This document shows positions 7,198 through 14,171 of a DNA stretch of 33,000 bases, piece after piece. The notes under the pieces were generated by a model that saw only the letters and a program-made list of their open reading frames with translations, had not been told where the DNA came from and did no database searches. The DNA is from Thermoclostridium caenicola. Lineage in GTDB: Bacteria; Bacillota; Clostridia; DSM-8532. Each line of letters begins with the position of its first letter. Positions within the stretch are counted from its first letter, which is position 1. The DNA lies in contig NZ_FQZP01000028.1 of NCBI RefSeq assembly GCF_900142095.1, forward strand, positions 1-33,000. The letters run 5' to 3'. Position numbers and translations under genes: made by a program.

Positions 7198-8658
7198 TCA
7201 GAAGGATTCCAACAGGTACAGTCCTCTCGTAAAGGCCGGATCGTGTTCAGCCCGCAATGTATTGAGGCATTCGTTGAACTTATCCCTTGTCTGGATATCA
7301 ATATTCCCGCTGACAGGAATCTGGTTTTCAGCCTGGAACCGCCTGACCGCTTCCTGCGTCTCCTGGTCCATCATCCTGTCGGGACTGCTTTCAAAATAAC
7401 CAGCCGCCCGGAGAATTTTCTCTGCCTGATAGACATCATGTCCGTATGCCCCCGGAGTCAGCGTTTCGGTATTGCCCAGAGGGGTCACAAGCGCCAGGTC
7501 GATGCCGTTGGGAAGATTTCTGGCTGCAATCTCGATATCGGGTGCCAGCCCGACCCCATGGATGGTCCTGCCGTTTCGCGTCAGATAATGACCGGTGGTA
7601 ATCTTGATGGTGCCCAGAAGTTCGTCGGGTTCCAGGAACAAGCCCTGATAGGCAAGCCATTCGACGGCTGTGATGTAATGCAGGCCGTATTTCTTGCTGT
7701 ATTTGGCGTATGCCTCGGGGGTGAGAACATAGAACATGTTCTGGACAACCCCTTTGCCATAGGTCTTCTGCCCTATCAGAACACCTTTTCCGGAGTCCTG
7801 GATGGCACCTGCAAGGATCTCGGCAGCGCTGGCCGTATGTTCATTGACCAGAACAGCCATGATGTAGGGAGAATTCCTGAGATCGGAATAATACGTTTTA
7901 TCGGTCAGCCTTTCGGATTTGAAATCAAGCCTGGTGATCAGGCCTTCCGGAACAATCCTTCTGGCGACAGCCACAGCTTCGTCAACAAACCCGCCGGCGT
8001 TGTCCCTCAAATCCAGCAGAATCCTGGTTACGCCCCTGCGTGCTATTTCATCTATCGCCTTGCCGAATTGAGCGCCCGTGCTGCCGGTGAAGGATTCTAT
8101 ATAGATGTATGCCACATCTCCCTCAATTCTCCACGAAACCGGGTTGAGCGTTACCTGATCTCTCCGGACGGTGATATCCAGTTTTTCGGATTGCCGCTGG
8201 ATGGTCAGGGTCACTCTGGTCCCTTTTTCACCCCGTATCTCGGATGCCACGGCGCTGGCTTCCTTGCCGAAGGTGGAAACACCGTCGACAGCCAGAATGA
8301 TATCCCCATCGCGCAGCCCCGCCTTTTCTGCCGGCGATTCCTCATATACCTTCACGATTCGTACCCCTTCGTCGCACTTTTCAAGGGATGCCCCAATCCC
8401 GACGAAGCTTCCCTGCAGGCTGTCATTGAGCTGCTGGGTTTCCTGATTGTCGAAGAAGCCGCTGTACGGATCCAGATTTCCAAACATGCCCTTCAAAGCC
8501 GCTTTAATCGTCTCTTCATCGTTCACATCCAGATAGTACATATCCTGCATGAACTCGAGGGCACTGTTGAGATAGTCCCCGTAATCCATCCCCATGGCCG
8601 GGATGGTCGATGTAAGGAGCAAGACGCAGAGAACCAGTATGGTTGCCAGTTTTTTCAT
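7198..8658 (-). CDS. S41-family carboxyl-terminal processing protease with PDZ and peptidoglycan-binding domains
   Basis: A 486-residue exported serine protease of the CtpA/CtpB class, which cleaves envelope proteins near their C-termini. Residues 1-23 are a signal peptide (MKKLATILVLCVLLL). A PDZ domain spans about 83-165 with LRDGDIILAVDG. The S41 catalytic domain covers about 170-375 with the Ser-Lys dyad intact: S277 in TASAAE and K302 in YGKGVVQ. Residues about 405-470 are a peptidoglycan-binding-1 repeat (MMDQETQEAVRRFQAEN), which probably tethers it to the wall. The ATG at 8658 follows a strong GGAGGTGGG; a longer in-frame start at 8724 has no such site. It sits between an SLH protein and a membrane propeller in the same orientation, so wall or S-layer maturation is plausible. 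Confidence 0.9.
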   Translation of the reverse strand: MKKLATILVLCVLLLTSTIPAMGMDYGDYLNSALEFMQDMYYLDVNDEETIKAALKGMFGNLDPYSGFFDNQETQQLNDSLQGSFVGIGASLEKCDEGVRIVKVYEESPAEKAGLRDGDIILAVDGVSTFGKEASAVASEIRGEKGTRVTLTIQRQSEKLDITVRRDQVTLNPVSWRIEGDVAYIYIESFTGSTGAQFGKAIDEIARRGVTRILLDLRDNAGGFVDEAVAVARRIVPEGLITRLDFKSERLTDKTYYSDLRNSPYIMAVLVNEHTASAAEILAGAIQDSGKGVLIGQKTYGKGVVQNMFYVLTPEAYAKYSKKYGLHYITAVEWLAYQGLFLEPDELLGTIKITTGHYLTRNGRTIHGVGLAPDIEIAARNLPNGIDLALVTPLGNTETLTPGAYGHDVYQAEKILRAAGYFESSPDRMMDQETQEAVRRFQAENQIPVSGNIDIQTRDKFNECLNTLRAEHDPAFTRGLYLLESF

Positions 8659-8786
8659 AAATCCCACCTCCAGGTGGCTATTCTCGCCTATATATGCAAG
8701 GAACCCTGACGGTCCGCTATCCAAACAGAAACCCCAGGGATCCTCAACAACATTGTATCATATCGGTACTGTAAAGAAAATCGGTA

Positions 8787-10325
8787 TCAGAAGGAGAGCA
8801 TTCTGTCCGCGTAATCCTTTACCAGTTCATCGCCCATATACCGGATCAGGTTATAGAACAGCTTGGCAGCCTGTTCATTGGTGATACGGCCCGAAGGGTT
8901 AAAGTATCCCCTTTCATCTCCCTGGAAGATGCCCAGGCTGTAAGCCACAGCGGCAGCGTTCCTGGCATAGGCCGGTATGCTGTCGTTATCCACATAAGGC
9001 GTATTGCTGTAGGGCGGCGCAAGGTTTTCCAATCCCAGAGCATTGACGATCATCTTTATGGCTTCCGCATAAGTGACGTAGGCGTCAGGCTGGAAATAGG
9101 AATTGCCCGTACCGGTGATTATCTTCTTTTCATAGGCGCGTTTGATCAAAGCGTAGTCGGGATCGTCCACAGAGACATCCAGGAACGGCGATACTTCCAC
9201 GGTTTTGCTCCTGTTTCTGTTGGTCGTGATCGTGGAGGTCTTCAACTTGGGAGCCTCGGGAATGTCCCTCACCGCCTGCATCAGCATGACAACAAACTCG
9301 CGGCGGGTAACGTATTTATTGATATTGTAATTCTCACCGGTGCCCGGAATGACCCCCAGGCCGAAAAGGATGCTGACGGGCTCCTGAGCCCAGTGACCGT
9401 CAAGCTGCCTGATATCGGGCACCATGAGCCGCTCCAGCACCGGCGGTACGGTGATATTGGTCCTGCTTTTATAATCCTTGATCACGGGGGTAGGCATATT
9501 GTTGCTGTCGAATTCAGGAAGCCTTGCGTGATAATCCAGGATAGCCTCCTCCCATGTTCGCCTCACATAGCCCCCGTCAAAGCTGATCTGCCAGGGTTCA
9601 TTTTCAGCATACTTGATCTGCTGGCGCCTGGTGGTGGACACGGTCACTTCGGCCGAGCCTCCCCACTGGTAGGGTGTGTTCCCATCCAAAATGCGCGTCT
9701 CCAGGGTGTACTGGATTTTCTGCGTCTGGGTGGAACTCCAGTACTGGTCATAGGCGTACAGCTTGCCGGAGATCCCCACCGTAACCGTATTATTGCTGTT
9801 GTTGTTGATCCGATAAACCTTTCTGCCGGCAAATTCCCCGGCATAGTAGTTGATGGCCGGCTTGGGGTCCGTCAGCAGCGACTTGGAAAAGCTGTATTCA
9901 CTCAGGATATATTGCGTACCACCAATGTCAATCTGCTCCCTGAACGGTCGGCTGGTGGTGGTGCTCAGCCGTGTGGATTCGGTGATTTGCCCGTTGGGCT
10001 TGGTCTCGGAAACGGTCTCATAGATAATGACCCGCTCCAGCGTCGCCTGCTCTTCCGCATTCGCCAGCATGTAGGTATAGGTAGCCGTTTCCACGTTATT
10101 CCTTACGCGTTTGTCAATGGTCAGCGTGCCTGTAAGATATATTGGTTTTCCGCTGACAAAGCACATCTCGGTATAGTAATAGCCGTTTTTCACATTGGTA
10201 TTGACGGCCGAGATGCCGCCCTCGTAGCCCAGGGTGCCCTCAACGGCCAGGACTTCCGTGGGCATCATGAGCATGATGATCGTCATTACGACAACGCTGA
10301 TCTTTTTCAGCAATCCTGCTTTCAT
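8787..10325 (-). CDS. S-layer homology (SLH) domain-containing exported protein
   Basis: A 512-residue secreted protein with a signal peptide at 1-28 (KKISVVVMTIIMLMMP, cleavage near VLA-VEG). Residues 30-300 are beta-rich and unassigned. Three SLH repeats close the protein: about 304-352 (DGHWAQEPVSILFGLGVIPG), 380-430 (FLDVSVDDPDY, then ITGTGNSYFQPDAYVTYAEA) and 443-497 (PYVDNDSIPAYARNAAAVAY). SLH repeats bind pyruvylated secondary cell-wall polymer, so it should be displayed on the surface. The ATG at 10325 is preceded by GAGGAGGGG. It begins 13 bases after the stop of the upstream repeat protein, so the two are surely co-transcribed. The function of the large N-terminal part is unknown. 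Confidence 0.85.
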   Translation of the reverse strand: MKAGLLKKISVVVMTIIMLMMPTEVLAVEGTLGYEGGISAVNTNVKNGYYYTEMCFVSGKPIYLTGTLTIDKRVRNNVETATYTYMLANAEEQATLERVIIYETVSETKPNGQITESTRLSTTTSRPFREQIDIGGTQYILSEYSFSKSLLTDPKPAINYYAGEFAGRKVYRINNNSNNTVTVGISGKLYAYDQYWSSTQTQKIQYTLETRILDGNTPYQWGGSAEVTVSTTRRQQIKYAENEPWQISFDGGYVRRTWEEAILDYHARLPEFDSNNMPTPVIKDYKSRTNITVPPVLERLMVPDIRQLDGHWAQEPVSILFGLGVIPGTGENYNINKYVTRREFVVMLMQAVRDIPEAPKLKTSTITTNRNRSKTVEVSPFLDVSVDDPDYALIKRAYEKKIITGTGNSYFQPDAYVTYAEAIKMIVNALGLENLAPPYSNTPYVDNDSIPAYARNAAAVAYSLGIFQGDERGYFNPSGRITNEQAAKLFYNLIRYMGDELVKDYADRMLSF

Positions 10326-10338
10326 TCCGGGCCCCTCC

Positions 10339-11958
10339 TCATGACTCAACAATGATGATAATGCCGTCCCGGTTCGCATTGTTGCTGACAATGCGGACAG
10401 AATCTCCCGGACGGATGGCTGACAGGTCGGCCGTTTTGCCGTCTTTTATGATGATGGCGTTTGCCGGTACATTGACATCCCTGTTAGGTGCACTCGTCCA
10501 GACCCGTTTGCTGCTGTTATACATCATGGCTTCCCTGAGCCTGAACCCGTTATCCGTCAGGCTCATCACCCTGCCCCTTTCCTGGACGTCCGCATAGGGA
10601 GCCGTGCTGACCAAAAGGGTCTTGCCGGTGTCTTCCACGATATATACGCTCTGGGTGACAAAGTTTTCATCGAAAGTCAGCATATTGCCTGTTCCTGAGT
10701 TCTCAAGGAGCCTTGTGGTGGAAAGATCGATGCCGAAGGTTTTCGGCGTATTACTGAACAGCCATTTTGAGCCGGAAAGCTCGGCGAAGGACTCAACAGT
10801 AAAGGATCTCAGCGGATCCACTGTCTTTATCCTGCCCCTGTATATGGCCAGGCTTCCCATGCCCTTGCTCGTATTGCTCACAACCACCTGGCTTACAAGG
10901 ATACTGGAACCGATGGGTTTATCCGCCGAAAGCTGCACATTGTCCATGGTATTCAACGACCCCATGTCCACCAGCCTGCCGTTCTTGACCGCAATGGTGC
11001 CGGCGTCAAAACCGATCACCTGGGATGTATTCTGAAGTTCCAGGCGGTTGAGGGTATTGGACAGGGCAAGTACATTATCCGTAAAGACCATTTCATTTTG
11101 GGGTTTGGATCTGAAAGCCGCCATGACGATACTGTCTTCCCCGTTAATATCTTCCTGAACGGCGATATAGGCCATACCGGAGATACGTCCGGACGGCCTG
11201 TCCTTATAGTCGCGGCTGTATGGGAAAGATCTGACGCCTATGAAGGAGGAGTATTCCCAACGGCCGTTGACAAATTCCTGAACACCTGACAAGGCCAGCG
11301 TATTGTTCAGTTCATCGTAGTATTCCACGTTTCCGCGATAAATGGCCGAAACCGGTTTGGGATCCTTCAGAAGCTCAATCCCCTGCACATGAACATTGGT
11401 ACCATCGATCTGGGCCAGAATTCTCACCCTGTCGCCTTCCTGGATCTGGTTGCGGGCTATCAACTGATCGTTTTGGTAGATGGGTACATTCACAGCAACC
11501 GATATACTGCGGTATATCCCATCATCCTGCTTAAGCACGGGGCTGGCCAGATTCACCCTGTAAATGGTGCCGTATATGGGTTTATAGTAACTTCGGGTGC
11601 TCAGCCAGGCCACATATCCTTCTTCATCCAGCTGGATAAAGGCATAATCGCCGGGCTGCACATCCTCAAGGGCAGCCTGGTGTTCGTCCCGTGTCACGGG
11701 AATGCTGTAGGCAAAACTGTAAGTCCTAAATCTTGTCAGGTTGTCCTGCGCTTCCGGGGACATGCCCGAACCGTCCCAGCGGTAGAGGGTAATATACCCC
11801 AGCGACGGATTGACTTCCCTGACCACTCCGCTGATATAGCCTTCCGCTTCCTCTCCGGCTGCTTCCGAAACAACGGCAGCCTGACCGCTGAAGACAAGGC
11901 ACAGCAGCATGGCGAAGACCATGGCAGATTTGATGAAACGCAATTTGAATGCCTCCAT
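10339..11958 (-). CDS. Exported protein built of repeated beta-barrel-like modules, function unknown
   Basis: The 539-residue protein has a signal peptide (about 1-33, SAMVFAMLLCLVFSGQAAV) and no membrane anchor or SLH repeats. The mature part repeats a module that starts with a G-x-V/I strand pair, near residues 43 (SGVVREVNPSLGYITL), 207 (YRGNVEYYDELNNTLAL), 374 (YRGRIKTVDPLRSFTV) and 461 (ERGRVMSLTDNGFRL). A second recurring motif closes modules with a GD turn (IQEGDRVRIL, IRPGDSVRIV). This resembles small OB-like domains of exported proteins, but I do not recognise a family. ATG 11958 is preferred over TTG 11964 by spacing to a weak GTGAAG site. It is coupled tightly to the SLH protein, so it may be partnered with it at the cell surface. 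Confidence 0.7.
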   Translation of the reverse strand: MEAFKLRFIKSAMVFAMLLCLVFSGQAAVVSEAAGEEAEGYISGVVREVNPSLGYITLYRWDGSGMSPEAQDNLTRFRTYSFAYSIPVTRDEHQAALEDVQPGDYAFIQLDEEGYVAWLSTRSYYKPIYGTIYRVNLASPVLKQDDGIYRSISVAVNVPIYQNDQLIARNQIQEGDRVRILAQIDGTNVHVQGIELLKDPKPVSAIYRGNVEYYDELNNTLALSGVQEFVNGRWEYSSFIGVRSFPYSRDYKDRPSGRISGMAYIAVQEDINGEDSIVMAAFRSKPQNEMVFTDNVLALSNTLNRLELQNTSQVIGFDAGTIAVKNGRLVDMGSLNTMDNVQLSADKPIGSSILVSQVVVSNTSKGMGSLAIYRGRIKTVDPLRSFTVESFAELSGSKWLFSNTPKTFGIDLSTTRLLENSGTGNMLTFDENFVTQSVYIVEDTGKTLLVSTAPYADVQERGRVMSLTDNGFRLREAMMYNSSKRVWTSAPNRDVNVPANAIIIKDGKTADLSAIRPGDSVRIVSNNANRDGIIIIVES

Positions 11959-12020
11959 TCCCAATACTTCACTCTTCTAAAATATCGGCATATGAAAGCG
12001 TCATATAAAGCCGGTCAGGA

Positions 12021-12950
12021 TTACCTTTTTGTTACATTATGGTGCGGTTTTCCGCCGGAAGATCCCTTGAGTTCCCGGAACCGGACCTCTGTGATGATCA
12101 TGCCGGCGAAAATCAGCAGACATCCCATGCCCGTATTCAGGGTGAGCCGCTCGGTCACTCCCCCGGCACCGGGTATGATGAGCGCAAAGAGTGCCCCGAA
12201 TACAGGCTCAAATGTTAAAAGCAGCGCTGTCCGGGTGGGAGTGGTATATTGCTGGGCGATGGTCTGAACCCCATAGGCAAATGCGGTACACAATGCCCCG
12301 GTATATAAAACGGTCAGAATAACCCGGGTATCGATGGTGACCGGCGTCCGCTCGCCCGAAAGCCCGTAAACCAGCCAGAGCATGCCGTACATCAGCGCGG
12401 CTGAAAGGATTTGCACAACGGCCAGGTGTCTGGCATCGGTTTGCTGGGCAAACTTGTCAATAAAGATGATCTGGAGCGCAAAGCATACAGCGCATAATAG
12501 CGTCAGCGTGTCGCCGATATTCCAGTCCCCCGAAAAACCTCCGCTTAAGAAAAACAAGCCGGCCGTTGCCAGCAGCACGCCAATCACAGCCCGGACAGGC
12601 GGTTTTTTCTTCAGGTAAACAGCTGAAATCACAGGCACCATGACGACATTCAGACCTGTGATAAAGGCCGAATGAGACGCGCTGGTATAATTAAGCCCGA
12701 TGTACTGCAGGGACATCCCCCCAAAAAGGGTCAAGCCAATCACGGTTCCCTGAAACAGGGCTTTTAAGCTGATTCTCCCGATTTCTCTGACAAAAATCAA
12801 AGCCAGGAGAATCCCGGCCACTGCGAATCTGAGAAACAGGTAGGCATAGAAAGGGATATTGCCTGTGATATTCTTCATGAGGATGAATGACGATCCCCAA
12901 ACCACAGTAATGCTGAGTATGGCAAGGTCAGCCTTGAGTTGTCGTGTCAT
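12021..12950 (-). CDS. DMT-superfamily (EamA-type) permease
   Basis: A 309-residue inner-membrane protein with about ten hydrophobic helices in two halves of about 135 residues. That is the duplicated EamA architecture of drug/metabolite transporters. The first half has ILSITVVWGSSFILMKN and RFAVAGILLAL. The second has FIDKFAQQTDARHL and a C-terminal TPTRTALLLTFEPVFGALFA, which is a conserved EamA stretch. Members export amino acids, nucleotides or other metabolites, and the substrate cannot be told from sequence. AAGGAAG stands nine bases before the ATG. It lies between CvpA and the exported repeat protein, 62 bases before the latter, and may simply share the transcript. Confidence 0.85.
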   Translation of the reverse strand: MTRQLKADLAILSITVVWGSSFILMKNITGNIPFYAYLFLRFAVAGILLALIFVREIGRISLKALFQGTVIGLTLFGGMSLQYIGLNYTSASHSAFITGLNVVMVPVISAVYLKKKPPVRAVIGVLLATAGLFFLSGGFSGDWNIGDTLTLLCAVCFALQIIFIDKFAQQTDARHLAVVQILSAALMYGMLWLVYGLSGERTPVTIDTRVILTVLYTGALCTAFAYGVQTIAQQYTTPTRTALLLTFEPVFGALFALIIPGAGGVTERLTLNTGMGCLLIFAGMIITEVRFRELKGSSGGKPHHNVTKR

Positions 12951-13064
12951 GGCAGCTAACTTCCTTGTACAATTGAGATTTCGGTCACGAAACGAACCGG
13001 CCGCGATGCTGAATAACCCCTGGCTTCCCGGCTTTCTTCAGGCCCGGTTTCCTTTTGGTCACTT

Positions 13065-13889
13065 CTAACCGTTCATGGCCATGATGAGATGGTTAAACCA
13101 TCCCATAACAACAGATTCCGAAAAAGCATCGGGTATTTGAATGATGCTCAGCGATCCGACAAACGGTATGATGATGGCAAAAACCAGGTAAGCGATGATG
13201 ATACCGACACCAAGTCCAAGGGCCAGGCCTCCGGTCCGGTTCGCCGTACCCATGATGGTGCTGCAGTTCAGGACAGTGGTCAGGATCTTCCCTATCACCA
13301 CGACCAGCAGCTTGACAGCGATAAAAATAACAACGACAGCCAGGACCTTCAGGATAGTGAAGGTCAGCATGTCATTCAATGTAACAACCGTATCCTCATA
13401 AAGGGATCCGATATCGGCAGCCGAATTGGTTATCACCAGGAGTTGCCTGAGGAAAGGGTTCCCGGATATGACCTGGTTGACTTCCGGGCTCTCTCCAAGC
13501 AATTTCAGGGATGATTCCGCCTCTTCGATGCTGATGGCGGGCAATTGGGAAATGGCCGGAAGAAGGCTGTCTATCCTTTCACCGATGCTTTTCCCCAGTC
13601 CGGTTTTCTGCATGGCCAGGAGCGCAAGCTTCGGTGAAAAAACCGAGGCACAGATGATGCCGAGTATGTAGCCTGCAAGGCTGAACACCGTATTGATGAG
13701 GCCGCGGAAATAGCCCTTCAGTCCAAACAATGCGATGATCCCGACAACGGCATAGTCAACCCCGTTGAAATCGAAACCGAACAGCAGGTCGGCAGCGATA
13801 AAGAGAACCACTGCCAAAAAGAGAATTGCAATCGGAAGCCTGCTTATGGAATCAACGATCGGTCGTTGTCTTCTGTAGCCATATCCCAA
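13065..13889 (-). CDS. CvpA-family membrane protein
   Basis: A 274-residue protein with four to five hydrophobic helices. The core is FNGVDYAVVGIIALFGLKGYFRGLINTVFSLAGYI, which is typical of CvpA (Pfam colicin V production family): a D near the first helix and the GxxxG-like GLKGYFRGL. A later pair of helices contains VVIFIAVKLLVVVIGKIL and TNRTGGLALGLGVGIIIAYL-like glycine packing. The family is widespread and linked to envelope integrity and purF regulation in other bacteria; its role here is unknown. The start is a TTG at 13889, five bases after GGGGGTG. It follows the 30-residue membrane peptide by 51 bases and probably shares its promoter. Confidence 0.8.
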   Translation of the reverse strand: MGYGYRRQRPIVDSISRLPIAILFLAVVLFIAADLLFGFDFNGVDYAVVGIIALFGLKGYFRGLINTVFSLAGYILGIICASVFSPKLALLAMQKTGLGKSIGERIDSLLPAISQLPAISIEEAESSLKLLGESPEVNQVISGNPFLRQLLVITNSAADIGSLYEDTVVTLNDMLTFTILKVLAVVVIFIAVKLLVVVIGKILTTVLNCSTIMGTANRTGGLALGLGVGIIIAYLVFAIIIPFVGSLSIIQIPDAFSESVVMGWFNHLIMAMNG

Positions 13890-13940
13890 AATAACACCCC
13901 CTGATCCTGTATGCTCAATAAACCCATTTCCGGGTAATAC

Positions 13941-14033
13941 TTACTTGATGAAGGTAGACAGGTTAATGCTGATCAGGAGCAGTATGGACATAATCAAAAC
14001 GCCTATCATAACTGATCTGCGTTTAAAGAGCAC
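13941..14033 (-). CDS. 30-residue single-pass membrane peptide heading the cvpA cluster
   Basis: A GTG at 14033 opens a 30-codon frame ending at TAA 13943-13941. It encodes a basic N-terminus (MLFKRRSVM) followed by one hydrophobic helix (IGVLIMSILLLISINLS) and TFIK. It is too short for routine gene callers. Support comes from a strong AGGAGGG ribosome site six bases before the start, and a near-consensus SigA promoter 43 bases further upstream. It also lies at the head of the CvpA gene. The layout (K/R-rich start, single helix) predicts insertion with its N-terminus inside. It could instead be a leader peptide that affects translation of the following gene. I do not recognise a family. Confidence 0.6.
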   Translation of the reverse strand: MLFKRRSVMIGVLIMSILLLISINLSTFIK

Positions 14034-14075
14034 CCTTATCCCTCCTATTGTTCAGGCTTTTGAAATTCTCGACCC

Positions 14076-14104
14076 ATTATATCATTTTGCATTTATTTTG
14101 TAAA
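14076..14104 (-). promoter_or_regulatory. Near-consensus SigA promoter of the cvpA/envelope cluster
   Basis: On the minus strand TTTACA (14104-14099) and TATAAT (14081-14076) are separated by exactly 17 bases. Transcription should start near 14069, about 36 bases before the GTG of the membrane peptide. This is the best promoter of the minus-strand cluster, and it lies back to back with the rqcH promoter region. Confidence 0.75.
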
Positions 14105-14134
14105 ATAATTTTAAGATTAGTGCAACATAAACTC

Positions 14135-14143
14135 TGCTAGAAT
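14135..14143 (+). promoter_or_regulatory. Possible extended -10 promoter of rqcH
   Basis: TAGAAT (14138-14143) is preceded by TG with one base between (CTGCTAGAAT), the extended -10 pattern. No convincing -35 is seen at 16-18 bases. It lies 28 bases before the rqcH ATG. Confidence 0.4.
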
Positions 14144-14171
14144 AGTGCTATTGGCTTATGGAGGTACAGAC

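Noticed and set aside
7063-8709. 548-codon plus-strand frame opposite the S41 protease
   Set aside because: Antisense to a clearly recognised protease with signal peptide, PDZ and catalytic dyad; no domain of its own.
9393-10355. 320-codon plus-strand frame opposite the SLH protein
   Set aside because: Antisense shadow; the minus strand has signal peptide and three SLH repeats.
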